This document shows positions 36,386 through 45,613 of a stretch of DNA of 64,000 nt, piece after piece. The stretch spans positions 1,736,001 to 1,800,000 of the forward strand of contig NZ_BAAAZF010000001.1 of assembly GCF_039536765.1 (NCBI RefSeq), read 5' to 3'. The notes below the pieces were generated by a model. The model had not been told where the DNA came from and searched no databases. It saw nothing but the letters and a program-made list of their open reading frames with translations. The stretch comes from Parerythrobacter jejuensis. GTDB lineage: Bacteria > Pseudomonadota > Alphaproteobacteria > Sphingomonadales > Sphingomonadaceae. Position numbers and translations under genes: made by a program. Positions within the stretch are counted from its first letter, which is position 1. Every line of letters starts with the position of its first letter.

Positions 36386-39026
36386 GGCTGCGCGTTACCT
36401 GCTCGAAAGTGTCGCGAGACAGGTTTTCGGCAGCGGCAATCCGCTCCAGCTCCGCCCGCATCAACGCTGCCCGTCCCGGCTCAATCCGGCGCCAGCGCCC
36501 CAGCGGCGGGACAAACCGCGCAGCTGTTTGCGGATTGATCGGGTCCAGCGCCAGGATCAGGTCAGCCAGGATCCGGTACCCCTCCCCATCTGCCTGGTGG
36601 AACGCATGCGGGTTGCCGGCAAATCCCATATAGAGCGATCGGACCCGGTTGGGATTGCGCAATGTGAAATCGGGATGCTTCGCCAGCGCCTTCACATGCT
36701 CCATAGCGTTGGGATGCAGTGACAAAGCCTGGAGCACGAACCACTTGTCGATCACCAGCGCATTGTTTTGGTACCGGTTGTAAAAGTCGAGCAGCGCGTT
36801 GGTCCGCTCGACCCCGTCTAGGCCGGTCAGAACCATTAAGGCCCCTTGACGGTCAGTCATGTTCTGCGCGGCGTTGAATTGCGCAAAGGCCCGTTTGGCC
36901 GTGCCGTCAGGATCGGCGGCAGCGAGATAGACCAGAGCCTGCGTCTTGACCTTGCGGGCGCCGCGCGAAGCAGCATCGAAGGTCGCAGGGACGGCAGTGG
37001 CGCGGTCATGCAGCTCTTCAAACTGCTGCTGCAGGTGAGTGCCCACCCATGCCTTCAGCGCTTCCCGCTCGGCATGGATGCGCGACGGATCAGCCGCCAG
37101 CATCTGTTCCGCAAGATAGGTCTGGCTTGGCAGCATCATCAGTTCGCCACGCATGGAATCGTCGAGCGCGTTGTCCGTCAAGATCGCCCGCATCGCCTCG
37201 ACAATCGAGGCCCGGCCCGCGTCGATCTCGCTGTCGGTAAGCGAATCGCCAAGAACGGCCACAAGATGGCTCACAACCAGCTCCTGCATCGCTTCATAGC
37301 GGGCGAAACTGTCATCATCCTGCGCCGCGAGGAAAACGAGCTCGTCGCGCGGTGTGGAGCGTTGGATGGCGACTGGCGCGGTATATCCGCGATTGATCGA
37401 CAGGACCGGCTTGCGGCTGAACCCTTCGAAGCGCAGTTCTTTCTCGCTGCTGTCGAGCACCACCAGCTGCTCACCGCCGTGCTGACCGCTCTCGCGGTCA
37501 AACAGGGCAATCTTGAGCGGGATCGGCATTGGATGCTTGGCTGGCTGGCCGGGGGTCGCTGGCACAGTCTGTTTCAAGGAAAGCGTAGCTGTCGAGCCGT
37601 CATGTTCCAGCGCAACATCGACTTTCGGAGTGCCTGCCTGTGAATACCAGAGTCGGAATTGCTGCAGATCAATCCCGGCCCCGTCTTCCATGGCTCGGAC
37701 AAAGTCTTCGCAGGTCGCGGCTTCGCCATCGTGCCGGTCAAAATAGAGGTCGCATCCGGCGCGGAAGGCCTGTGGGCCAACCATCGAGCGGATCATGCGG
37801 ATCACCTCTGCGCCCTTGTTGTAGACGGTCGCAGTGTAGAAATTGCTGATCTCGCGATAGGAATCAGGCCGGATCGGATGCGCCAATGGCCCGGAATCCT
37901 CTGGGAATTGGGCCGAGCGCAATATCCGCACATCCTCGATACGCTTGACCGCCTCGCCCTGCATATCCTGGCTGAAGAGCTGGTCGCGCAGCACGGTGAA
38001 CCCCTCTTTGAGGCTCAGCTGGAACCAGTCACGGCAGGTAATCCGGTTTCCCGACCAATTGTGGAAATACTCATGCGCGATCACGCCTTCGACGGCGTCG
38101 AAATCGGCATCGGTCGCGGTGTCCGAGTCTGCCAGTATGTACTTGGTGTTGAAGACGTTGAGACCCTTGTTCTCCATTGCCCCCATATTGAAGTCGCTGA
38201 CAGCCACGATGTTGTAGAGATCGAGATCATATTCGCGACCGAACGTCTCTTCGTCCCACTGCATTGATTTCTTGAGCGACTCCATCGCATGCTCGGTCCG
38301 GGCCAGATCGCTCCCGCCTTCTTTCTGCGCGCGAACCCAGACATTGAGCTCTACCTCGCGGCCCGACATGGTGGTGAAAGCAGAACTGTTGGCTGCAAGG
38401 TCACCTGCGACCAGCGCAAAGAGGTAACTCGGCTTGGGCCAGGGATCGTGCCACTCGGCAAAATGGCGGCCATCCTCTAGATCGCCCTCTTCCACCTTGT
38501 TGCCATTGCAAAGCAGGATCGGGAACTGCGCCTTCACTGCTTCCATCCGGACCGAATATGTCGAAAGCACATCCGGCCGGTCAGGGAAGAAGGTGATACG
38601 GCGGAACCCCTCTGCCTCGCACTGGGTGCACAGCATTCCGTTCGATCCATACAGGCCCATCAACTGGCTGTTCGCGGAAGGATCGATCTGGGTCGCAATT
38701 TCCACCTGGTGGACATCGCCAGACAGCGAGAGGACCAGATCGTCTCCGTCCATCGACCAGCTGTCGGTCGGTTCGCCATCAACGCAGACTGAAACCAGCT
38801 CCAGCGCGTCACCGTTGAGCCGGATAGTGGGGGACCGGTCTGCTTTGGAATTGCGGGCGATGGTCAGGGTGGAAACGACCCGTGTCGCTTCCAGGCCTAG
38901 ATCGAAATGCAGCCGGGTTTCGGGCACCATCCAGGCGAACGGGGTGTAATCCTCACGCCGGATCACCGGCGGTTCGTGCGGGGTCGGGGCGGCATCGGCC
39001 ATGTCGGGGTTACGTGCAATATCCAT
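36378..39026 (-). CDS. pepN: Aminopeptidase N (M1 zinc metallopeptidase)
   Basis: An 882-residue cytoplasmic M1 aminopeptidase. The substrate N-terminus recognition motif is MGAMENKGLNVF; zinc binding is HEYFHNW with the distal glutamate in LKEGFTV. The length and the C-terminal helical DUF3458-type region match bacterial PepN, not the shorter LTA4H type. ATG at 39026 gives a slightly extended N-terminus; MADAAP at 39002 is an alternative. It overlaps pgeF by 8 nt, and is divergent from the epimerase-like gene 64 nt away. Confidence 0.95.
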   Translation of the reverse strand: MDIARNPDMADAAPTPHEPPVIRREDYTPFAWMVPETRLHFDLGLEATRVVSTLTIARNSKADRSPTIRLNGDALELVSVCVDGEPTDSWSMDGDDLVLSLSGDVHQVEIATQIDPSANSQLMGLYGSNGMLCTQCEAEGFRRITFFPDRPDVLSTYSVRMEAVKAQFPILLCNGNKVEEGDLEDGRHFAEWHDPWPKPSYLFALVAGDLAANSSAFTTMSGREVELNVWVRAQKEGGSDLARTEHAMESLKKSMQWDEETFGREYDLDLYNIVAVSDFNMGAMENKGLNVFNTKYILADSDTATDADFDAVEGVIAHEYFHNWSGNRITCRDWFQLSLKEGFTVLRDQLFSQDMQGEAVKRIEDVRILRSAQFPEDSGPLAHPIRPDSYREISNFYTATVYNKGAEVIRMIRSMVGPQAFRAGCDLYFDRHDGEAATCEDFVRAMEDGAGIDLQQFRLWYSQAGTPKVDVALEHDGSTATLSLKQTVPATPGQPAKHPMPIPLKIALFDRESGQHGGEQLVVLDSSEKELRFEGFSRKPVLSINRGYTAPVAIQRSTPRDELVFLAAQDDDSFARYEAMQELVVSHLVAVLGDSLTDSEIDAGRASIVEAMRAILTDNALDDSMRGELMMLPSQTYLAEQMLAADPSRIHAEREALKAWVGTHLQQQFEELHDRATAVPATFDAASRGARKVKTQALVYLAAADPDGTAKRAFAQFNAAQNMTDRQGALMVLTGLDGVERTNALLDFYNRYQNNALVIDKWFVLQALSLHPNAMEHVKALAKHPDFTLRNPNRVRSLYMGFAGNPHAFHQADGEGYRILADLILALDPINPQTAARFVPPLGRWRRIEPGRAALMRAELERIAAAENLSRDTFEQVTRSLG

Positions 39027-39090
39027 GGAGCGGGAACCTACTCTGTTTCGAGGGGCTTTCGAAGGGGAACTTAGAGGTTAGAATGCAGCA

Positions 39091-39867
39091 ATGAAGCAAG
39101 TGTTCATTTTCGGCCTTGGCTATTCGGCCAAACGGATTGCCGCCGCGCTGGAAAGGCAAGGCTGGAGCGTTGCATCGACCGGCAGCGACGGGACCGTGGC
39201 TTTCGAGGATGGCGATGCAGTACGAGCCGCATTGCAGCAATCGACCCATGTTCTCAGTTCCGTACCGCCCGATCGCGATACCGGCGCGGATGCCGTGCTC
39301 GAGACCTATGGCGCGCTGCTGGACCACAGCTGGCTTGGCTATCTTTCCTCGACCGGCGTTTACGGCGATGCTGGCGGTGCGTGGGTCGATGAAACCACGC
39401 CGACCGGTGGCGGCAGGCGGTCAGCCAGAACGCAATGCGATGCGCAATGGCAGGAGCGGGAGGCCCGCATCTTTCGCCTTCCGGGAATCTACGGCCCGGG
39501 CCGCAGCGCGCTGGACCGGGTGCGAAACGGCGCAGCCAAGCGGATCGACATACCCGGTCAGATCTTCAGCCGAATCCATGTCGACGACATCGCGAGCGGC
39601 GTGTTGGCAGGCATCGAAGGTCCGCCGGGGGCCTATAATCTCGGTGATGACATGCCATGCAGCCAGAACGCCGTGATCGAGGAGGCGTGTAGCTTGCTCG
39701 GCATCGATCCTCCGCCGCTGCAATCGATCGAGGAAGCGGATCTTTCACCCATGGCCCGCGGATTCTATGCCGAAAACCGCAGGGTTGCGAACGGGAAGGC
39801 CAAGCGCGTCTTGGGTTGGGAGCCAGCCTATCCAGATTATCGTGCGGGGCTGCGCAGCTTGCTCTAG
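39091..39867 (+). CDS. NAD(P)-binding SDR/epimerase-like protein (YeeZ type)
   Basis: A 258-residue protein with an N-terminal FIFGLGYSAKRIAAAL, a variant of the GxxGxxG nucleotide-binding turn, and extended-SDR features YLSSTGVYGDAGG and RLPGIYGPGRSALDRV. The catalytic Tyr lies in STGVYG without the usual lysine three residues later, as in the YeeZ/atypical SDR group. Function is unknown. It ends in a 4-nt interlocked stop (CTAG, 39864-39867) with the convergent transporter gene. Confidence 0.8.
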   Translation: MKQVFIFGLGYSAKRIAAALERQGWSVASTGSDGTVAFEDGDAVRAALQQSTHVLSSVPPDRDTGADAVLETYGALLDHSWLGYLSSTGVYGDAGGAWVDETTPTGGGRRSARTQCDAQWQEREARIFRLPGIYGPGRSALDRVRNGAAKRIDIPGQIFSRIHVDDIASGVLAGIEGPPGAYNLGDDMPCSQNAVIEEACSLLGIDPPPLQSIEEADLSPMARGFYAENRRVANGKAKRVLGWEPAYPDYRAGLRSLL

Positions 39868-40772
39868 GCTTCGCGCGCCCTCAATGCGAGGATCATGCCA
39901 AGGCTCGCCAGCGCAGCGCCACCGATGGAGAGCGGTGACCATTGGTACCCCTCCACCAAGGTCGAAATTAGCATTGCGACCACAATGACAAGAATCGCAT
40001 TATACGCCGCACGGCCCGGGCCGATCTTGCGCACGATGGTGTAATAGAGGGGGAATGTGACGACGGACCCGGCAATGCCGAGCCAGGCAGCCCCGGCCCA
40101 GAACATCGGATCGGAGGGAAATACCGGCGGCCCTGCCGTGACCCACGCCAGCGCAATGTCGAAGCCAGTTCCATACAGCATCGACCATGCCAGCAGGCTC
40201 GGCATGGCCAGCGCCCGGCCGACATCATTGGCCTGCACCACATTGGCGATCGAGGCGGCAAGAATACCGCCAATCGCGAACAGAATGCCCAGCGGGACGC
40301 TACCCCCCAAAGGCGAAAGACGTGCCTCGTACACCAACAGCAGGGCTATGCCCGCAATCGCAATCGCGCTGCCCGCGACGAAGCCCAGAGTAATCCTTTG
40401 CCCCAGCACCCAGCGCCCGAACAGCGCATTGGGCAGCATCAGCATCCCGAACATGACGGCAACGATGCCCGAGGTCAGATGCAATTCGGCGCGATAGACG
40501 AAATTGAAATTGGCGCAGAACTGGCTGAGACCAATGAAAATCGCAAGCATATGGCCTGCCCGCCCGATTGCGAGCGACCGCTTCATCAGGACCGCAACCA
40601 GGAACATGGCCGGGGTGGCCAGGGCAAAGCGATAGGCTATCGACCAGCTGGGCGGAACCTCGGAGATCTGGCCGGTGATGACATACCAGGTCGAGCCCCA
40701 GATCAACGCTGTGATCAGGAACGGGATCAGGATCTGCGGTCGCATCAATGCGTGGGGATTGGCCGCGCTCAC
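39864..40772 (-). CDS. EamA-family (DMT) transporter
   Basis: A 302-residue inner-membrane protein with ten predicted helices in two EamA halves; the first contains LIWGSTWYVITGQ. Members export amino acids, sugars or metabolites; the substrate is not deducible. GTG at 40772 overlaps the stop of the threonine aldolase gene by 4 nt (GTGA), so the pair is cotranscribed. An amino-acid substrate would fit that neighbour, but this is only suggestive. Confidence 0.88.
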   Translation of the reverse strand: MSAANPHALMRPQILIPFLITALIWGSTWYVITGQISEVPPSWSIAYRFALATPAMFLVAVLMKRSLAIGRAGHMLAIFIGLSQFCANFNFVYRAELHLTSGIVAVMFGMLMLPNALFGRWVLGQRITLGFVAGSAIAIAGIALLLVYEARLSPLGGSVPLGILFAIGGILAASIANVVQANDVGRALAMPSLLAWSMLYGTGFDIALAWVTAGPPVFPSDPMFWAGAAWLGIAGSVVTFPLYYTIVRKIGPGRAAYNAILVIVVAMLISTLVEGYQWSPLSIGGAALASLGMILALRAREA

Positions 40773-41764
40773 AAGTTGGCTATCGCCTGGCCCAGCGCCT
40801 GGGCGGCCGACTGGTCACTGTCCCACGCGGCCACAAAGCGCGCGGCATCTTCGCCCCAGTCATAAAAGTCAAAGCCTTGCTTGCGCAGTGCCTCACGCTC
40901 GGGCCCTGTTAGCCGCATGAAGACTTCATTGGCTTCGACCGGATGCATCAACCGCTCGCTTGCCTCGGCGACGATCGCTTGCGCCGCTGCATTCGCGGCC
41001 CGGGCATTGGCCAGCCACAGATCCTGATCGAGCATCGCCAGCAATTGCGCGGCAAGAAAGCGGCCCTTGCTTTGCAAATGGCCCGAACGCTTGCGACGAT
41101 AGCGCACCAGGTCAGCCAATTCGGGCTCGAAGAAAACGATGGCTTCGGCGTTCATGGCCCCATTCTTGACGCAACCGAAGCTGAGCGCCTGGGCGGGGCC
41201 CACCGCCTCGGCCGGTGAGCATTCCAGAAATGCAGCCGCATTGGCAAAACGGGCACCGTCGACATGCAGGCCAAGCCCGCGTTCCTTGGCCAGTGCGCCG
41301 ATCGCGGCCAGTTCTTGCGGGCGATAGGCACGGCCATATTCGCTCGCCTGCGTGATCGAGATAGCGTGCGGCTGGACCTGGTGGACATCATCGCGGATCG
41401 GATCGATCACCGTGCTGATTTCCTCGGGCGAAACCTTTGCGCCCTCGCCCTCTGCCAACATCAGTTTGGCGCCATGCAGATAGAAACCGGGCGCCCCGCC
41501 TTCGTCCATTTCGATATGGGCTTCGCGATGGCACACAACCCCGCCATGCGGGGGCACCATGGCCGACAATGCCAGGCAATTGGCGGCAGTGCCGGTAGCA
41601 ACCCAAACTACAGTAACTTCGCGACCGAATACGGCGCCAAACGCATCGTCGAGTCGCGACGAGACAGCATCGCCGTCATACGGCGTATCCACCACATCGG
41701 CATCGCGCATGGCCTGCCATACTTGCGGGTGGACGGTGGCTGCATTGTCGGACAAAAAGCGCAT
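40769..41764 (-). CDS. ltaE: Low-specificity threonine aldolase family enzyme
   Basis: A PLP enzyme of 331 residues in the beta-eliminating lyase/threonine aldolase family, cleaving L-threonine (or allo-threonine) to glycine and acetaldehyde. It starts MRFLSDNAATVHPQV, with the PLP-phosphate loop VATGTAANCLALSAM, VDGARFANAAAFL, and the likely PLP lysine in SFGCVKNGAMNAEAI. ATG at 41764 has GGGG 7 nt upstream. It is followed by a coupled EamA transporter gene. Serine or phenylserine specificity cannot be excluded. Confidence 0.9.
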   Translation of the reverse strand: MRFLSDNAATVHPQVWQAMRDADVVDTPYDGDAVSSRLDDAFGAVFGREVTVVWVATGTAANCLALSAMVPPHGGVVCHREAHIEMDEGGAPGFYLHGAKLMLAEGEGAKVSPEEISTVIDPIRDDVHQVQPHAISITQASEYGRAYRPQELAAIGALAKERGLGLHVDGARFANAAAFLECSPAEAVGPAQALSFGCVKNGAMNAEAIVFFEPELADLVRYRRKRSGHLQSKGRFLAAQLLAMLDQDLWLANARAANAAAQAIVAEASERLMHPVEANEVFMRLTGPEREALRKQGFDFYDWGEDAARFVAAWDSDQSAAQALGQAIANL

Positions 41765-41771
41765 ATACAGG

Positions 41772-41799
41772 CCCCTAGCGAGACCAGCGCCAAGCGCAA
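41772..41799 (-). promoter_or_regulatory. Predicted promoter of the threonine aldolase gene
   Basis: On the minus strand, TTGCGC (41794-41799) and TAGGGG (41772-41777) are 16 nt apart, again within a CGCTAG core. The -10 is only 7 nt from the start codon, so the transcript would be nearly leaderless. Confidence 0.35.
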
Positions 41800-41813
41800 G
41801 AAGGAGCATGCTC

Positions 41814-42140
41814 ATGGCTGAAGACCACGCGAAGGTTACCATTACGCATCACGTGCAAGGGCAAGGCGGCAAATATGTCGCCCATGTCGATGGCAGCGAG
41901 CACACCGGCTATCTCGAGTGGGAGCCGCGCGATAGCGCCGGCAAGACCAAGGAGGATGTGCATGTCGCCACCCACACCGTGGTGCCGCAAGCTATTGGAG
42001 GGCGCGGGATCGCCGGACAATTGGTCGAACGCCTGGTCGCCGATTCCCGGAAATACGGCTTCAAGATCGTCCCGCGATGCTCATACGTGGCCAAGAAATT
42101 CGAGGATAATCCGGAGTGGGAGTCACTCAGGGCCAAGTAG
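41814..42140 (+). CDS. GNAT-like N-acetyltransferase (YjdJ/GTNAT type)
   Basis: A 108-residue protein of the small Gcn5-like family. It has a beta-rich N-terminal half (YVAHVDGSEHTGYLEWE), the acetyl-CoA loop variant GGRGIAGQLVERLV, and the C-terminal PRCSYVAKKFEDNPEWESL typical of this subfamily. The substrate is unknown. ATG at 41814 has GGAG 7 nt upstream and is preferred to ATG 41808. It is divergent from the aldolase gene with a 49-nt gap. Confidence 0.87.
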   Translation: MAEDHAKVTITHHVQGQGGKYVAHVDGSEHTGYLEWEPRDSAGKTKEDVHVATHTVVPQAIGGRGIAGQLVERLVADSRKYGFKIVPRCSYVAKKFEDNPEWESLRAK

Positions 42141-42164
42141 ATCTCAAATACCCTTAATCGAATA

Positions 42165-42194
42165 TTGAGCATGCTTTGCTGAATTTGGTATGTT
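42165..42194 (+). promoter_or_regulatory. Predicted promoter before the duplicated-domain protein
   Basis: TTGAGC (42165-42170) and TATGTT (42189-42194) are 18 nt apart, with an extended-10-like TGG before the hexamer. It lies 36 nt before the ATG at 42230, which has GGGGGAGAG as Shine-Dalgarno. Confidence 0.35.
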
Positions 42195-42229
42195 AGTCTT
42201 GCCCCGGTTCAACCTGGGGGAGAGAAAAG

Positions 42230-43024
42230 ATGCGTGCCCGTTCAAAATTTTGCACTCTGGTTTTTGCAACGTCGGTAGCCTATTCAGGGCCAGCTCTTGC
42301 AAATGATGCAAGCTCCCTCGGTGATCTTGTCGGCGCGCGTGCCGGCCAGGCCGAACGCAGCGTAGAGGCACGTGGCTTTACTTACATCACAGGCAATGCC
42401 GGGCGTCACAGCACGCGCCACTCCTATTGGTGGAATAGCGCCTCGAAGAACTGCGTGCATATCGTTACGCAAGACGGCCGCTACAGTCGGATTACCGACG
42501 CGTCGAGGCGCGATTGCAACCAGAAGTCAGGCGGTGGAGATGTCGCCGCAGCCGTCGGGGTAGTAGCGGGAGCCGCCATTCTGGGTGCGTTGCTTGGCGG
42601 GCACAAGAAGCATCACCATGACGATGACAGGCATTATGACGACCGGGACAACGAGCGCCAGTATCAACGTGGTTACAACGACGGCCTGCACAGCCTCGCC
42701 TATCACAACTACGATCGGTCCGATGCCTATTCCAGCGGGTACAGCGCCGGTGTGGACCAGCGCAGATACAATTCGGATTACCATCATGGAAACGGTGGCT
42801 ATGGGAAAAAGGCCCGTTTCCGCGATTTGATCGGCGGGAACGGCCGCAGCGCGCGAGGAGAACTGGGCAGGCGCGGATTCACCCGAGTCGATCGGTTCGG
42901 AGATGACAATACCCGGTATTCCATCATGTGGCGGGCCCAGAGCATGCAGTGCCTGCAGGTGACCATCGCTAACGATAGAGTCTATGACATACGCGACATC
43001 GGCCGCCATCCTAAGTGTCGATAG
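42230..43024 (+). CDS. Hypothetical secreted protein with two copies of an unknown domain
   Basis: A 264-residue exported protein with a signal peptide (cleavage near ALAND). Two related modules are visible. The first is about residues 30-102 (SLGDLVGARAGQAERSVEARGF ... CVHIVTQDGRYSRITDASRRDC). The second is about 197-264 (RFRDLIGGNGRSARGELGRRGF ... CLQVTIANDRVYDIRDIGRHPKC). Between them lie a glycine-zipper-like hydrophobic stretch (AAAVGVVAGAAILGALLGG) and a linker rich in His, Asp, Tyr and Arg. Each module has two cysteines in equivalent places. No function is known to me. Confidence 0.75.
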   Translation: MRARSKFCTLVFATSVAYSGPALANDASSLGDLVGARAGQAERSVEARGFTYITGNAGRHSTRHSYWWNSASKNCVHIVTQDGRYSRITDASRRDCNQKSGGGDVAAAVGVVAGAAILGALLGGHKKHHHDDDRHYDDRDNERQYQRGYNDGLHSLAYHNYDRSDAYSSGYSAGVDQRRYNSDYHHGNGGYGKKARFRDLIGGNGRSARGELGRRGFTRVDRFGDDNTRYSIMWRAQSMQCLQVTIANDRVYDIRDIGRHPKCR

Positions 43025-43053
43025 GCCGGGCAAGCCCGACATAGCAGCAGTGT

Positions 43054-44646
43054 CTATCGGTTGAGCGCCGAGAAGTCTGTACGCGCGATGCTTTCCAGAA
43101 CCTCGCGTCGCAGGCTGCGGGCACGATCAACCGGGATTCCCTCGATGGCAAACGTCCCGCCAGCGAGGCCCAGGCGCAAGGTGGCGTAGCCGCACCAGCG
43201 CGCAATCGGGCCCTGCGAAATCTCGGCCGATTGCAATTTGACCCGGTTGGCAATCGCCAGCGAGGGTGCGAGCCAGCCGACGCGACGGTAGAGTTGATCC
43301 GCGTCGATCGCGTTGCGCGCATGTCGCCACAGGTAGTATTGGCGCGCGCAGAAGAAGGCTCCCAGAGCGAGCGGAATCATTGCGAACCCTTCGCGCCCCG
43401 CCATCACGTCGAACGGGTCCAGCACTGCCAGGGCAAAGACCACCAACGCCACGAACGCCAGCACTCCCCCGTCAATCAGCATGCTGACATTACGGTCGGC
43501 AGTGCTTGACCGGTGCCAGTCCAGATCGCCTGGAGGAGATTCAAACCCGGCCGCCGCGATGATCGGATCAAGCTCCTGCTGCTGCGCGAACGGCGCGACA
43601 ACATGGCTCGATGATCCCGAATCCTGCGCCAGGCTGACAAAGCTCAACCCGTTCCAGCCGAAACGGCGCCGGACCAGCCCGGTCCCCACCTTGATCGCCT
43701 GGACGCGGTGAACGGGCATGACAACATCGGTCCGCGTCAACAGGCCCCGGCGGCGGCGGAAGCCTTTGGACGTCCTCTCGAGGCGAAAGCCCCAATCGCG
43801 CAAGACGGTGCGGGTTACGCCTGTCACCACACCCAGTGCCAGCAAACTAAGGATCGCAAGACCGGCACCAAAAACCTGCGCCATGATGCCAAGCGCGGCG
43901 ACCTGTTCGGTCGGTCCGGAAAAAATGCCCACCCACATCTGCCAATCCCAGATATCAAAGGGCAGCAGGAAGTCGAATTGCTGCGCAAGCCCCCCGATCA
44001 CGGCTATTACCGCGAGCGAGAATTCGAACATGCCGAAGGTGACAAGGCGCTTGGGTGGCATTGCGAACAGCGTCTCGGCCTGCTCGGCAGGTACAGATTC
44101 GCTGGCCTCGCTGTCGCCAAATACGCTTGCCGTTTTCTCTCCGTCGCGCCGTTCGCGCACAAGCTCGCGTAAGGCTTCGCCCTGCTCTTCTGAAAGATAG
44201 GCCAGCTTCAACTCGTCCTTGCCGCCGGCTCCGGTTTCGAATTTCACTTCGACCAGTCCGAGCAGGCGCGGCACAAATTTCTGCTCCAGGCTAACATCCT
44301 GGATCCGCTCGAACGGGACAGATCGCGCGGCCCGCGACAGCAGCCCGCTCTCCACTTTGATATCAGTCGTACCGACCCGATAGGTAAACCGGCGCCATTG
44401 CAGGAATGACACCGCAATTACCGATGCAAGAAAGATCACCACGATCAATGGCAGCAGGGCAAGCTTCCAGCTGATCCCGTCATCAGCCATGCCGTAGCTG
44501 ACAAACAGCATGGGTACGATCAGCTGCGGGATCATGATCACCGCCTTGACCACGAAGCTTAGCGCATCGGTGCGCTTCTCCTCGCCCGCCTCGGCGGAAT
44601 CCTGCACTTGACCGGCGACAGGGCTTGTCTCGACGACCTCGCTCAC
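43054..44646 (-). CDS. PH domain-containing membrane protein, three bPH2 repeats (YdbT-like)
   Basis: A 530-residue inner-membrane protein with several hydrophobic helices and three bacterial PH (bPH2) repeats. Each begins with a pattern such as FTYRVGTTDIKVESGLLSR, RLERTSKGFRRRRGLLTR or DADQLYRRVGWLAPSLA. The function is poorly known; related B. subtilis YdbS/YdbT affect antimicrobial resistance. The start is GTG at 44646, overlapping the stop of the smaller PH gene by 4 nt (GTGA), so the pair is cotranslated. The longer upstream frame was rejected. Confidence 0.88.
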   Translation of the reverse strand: MSEVVETSPVAGQVQDSAEAGEEKRTDALSFVVKAVIMIPQLIVPMLFVSYGMADDGISWKLALLPLIVVIFLASVIAVSFLQWRRFTYRVGTTDIKVESGLLSRAARSVPFERIQDVSLEQKFVPRLLGLVEVKFETGAGGKDELKLAYLSEEQGEALRELVRERRDGEKTASVFGDSEASESVPAEQAETLFAMPPKRLVTFGMFEFSLAVIAVIGGLAQQFDFLLPFDIWDWQMWVGIFSGPTEQVAALGIMAQVFGAGLAILSLLALGVVTGVTRTVLRDWGFRLERTSKGFRRRRGLLTRTDVVMPVHRVQAIKVGTGLVRRRFGWNGLSFVSLAQDSGSSSHVVAPFAQQQELDPIIAAAGFESPPGDLDWHRSSTADRNVSMLIDGGVLAFVALVVFALAVLDPFDVMAGREGFAMIPLALGAFFCARQYYLWRHARNAIDADQLYRRVGWLAPSLAIANRVKLQSAEISQGPIARWCGYATLRLGLAGGTFAIEGIPVDRARSLRREVLESIARTDFSALNR

Positions 44647-45167
44647 AGGGCCTCCCGCTTGATATGGGCACGGATTTCCTCGCGCATCGCCAGTGCAGTA
44701 TCGTGTTGCAGGCCGGGCAAATTTACCGATGCATTGTGCGAGCCTGCGGTATGAAGCGTCAGCGTGGCGAGATCGAAATATCGCTCCAACGGCCCGCGAT
44801 CGACGTCGATATGTTGGACTCGACCGAACGGTACGACGGTGTCGGAGCGGAACAGGATGCCGCGCACCACCCGCAACCGGTCGTCGCTCATAGCATAGCC
44901 ACGCGCGAAGAACCGGCGGTGGGGCATGCGCCACACCAGAAGGATGGCAATCAGCAAGATAGGCCCGAATATGACGCCCGGCCACAGCGGCGAAAGCGCA
45001 TCGAGCACCAGCGCCCCGGCCAGCACGCCGGCTGCCAGGATCAGCGCCTCGACCCGCATCGCCTTTTCGTGATTGGGGTGAAGACGGGTCAGTATCCCGT
45101 CAGCATCTTCGAAAGTGTCTGCAACCGCTGTGGCTTCGGGCACAACGGCCTCTTCCTGTTCATCCAT
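44643..45167 (-). CDS. PH domain-containing membrane protein (YdbS-like)
   Basis: A 174-residue partner of the 530-residue PH protein. An acidic N-terminal segment (about 1-25) precedes two membrane helices (about 39-82) and one bPH2 domain (AMSDDRLRVVRGILFRSDTVVPFGRVQHIDVDRGPLERYF). The small/large bPH2 pair is a widespread arrangement. ATG at 45167 is the only sensible start. The promoter must lie between it and the tRNA-Thr gene. Confidence 0.88.
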   Translation of the reverse strand: MDEQEEAVVPEATAVADTFEDADGILTRLHPNHEKAMRVEALILAAGVLAGALVLDALSPLWPGVIFGPILLIAILLVWRMPHRRFFARGYAMSDDRLRVVRGILFRSDTVVPFGRVQHIDVDRGPLERYFDLATLTLHTAGSHNASVNLPGLQHDTALAMREEIRAHIKREAL

Positions 45168-45231
45168 GGTGTATGGATGGAGTAAGACAGTCTGGAAAAC
45201 AAGATGGTCCAGAACCTGGAAGAGGGGAAAA

Positions 45232-45306
45232 TGGTGCCACGAGAGAGAATTGAACTCTCGGCCTCACCCTTACCAAGGGTGCGCTCTACCACTGAGCTAC
45301 CGCGGC
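45232..45306 (-). tRNA. tRNA-Thr (anticodon GGT)
   Basis: A 75-nt cloverleaf on the minus strand from GCCGCGG to the encoded CCA end. The anticodon stem CACCC/GGGTG encloses TTGGTAA, giving GGT, which decodes ACC and ACT. The D-arm AGCTCAGTGGTAGAGC and the T-loop TTCAATT are normal. The acceptor stem has two G-U pairs. Confidence 0.97.
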
Positions 45307-45419
45307 CCCGAAAACCTGCTCGAATACCCGAAAGCAGGTCGGCGCGCCCTATTGTCGCGCAAGCCTGCAATGTCAAGCAAGGGTTGAAGCTCTCCGCCCA
45401 TAACGGCAAGGCGTTTCGC

Positions 45420-45578
45420 ATGGGTGAAGATCAGAGCAAGGAAATGTCGCGGGAAGAGCGTCTGGCAGCCAAATTGCGCGAGAACCTGCGCAAGCGCAAG
45501 GCGCAGGCCCGGGAAATGGGCGCGGATAGCAGCGAATCAGGCGAAAGCGGGCTTTCCAAGGGCGGTGAGGGAAGCTAA
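45420..45578 (+). CDS. Small charged protein of unknown function
   Basis: A 52-residue protein with an amphipathic, strongly charged helix ([24 protein letters not shown]) and a Ser/Gly-rich tail. Short proteins with this RLAA-LR-NL-RRK pattern recur in sphingomonads, which supports a real gene, but no function is known. ATG at 45420 excludes the tRNA region covered by the longer open frame. No good Shine-Dalgarno was found. Confidence 0.6.
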   Translation: MGEDQSKEMSREERLAAKLRENLRKRKAQAREMGADSSESGESGLSKGGEGS

Positions 45579-45613
45579 CAGCACGTGCTCTTGTTTGGGA
45601 AGCCATCCGACCC

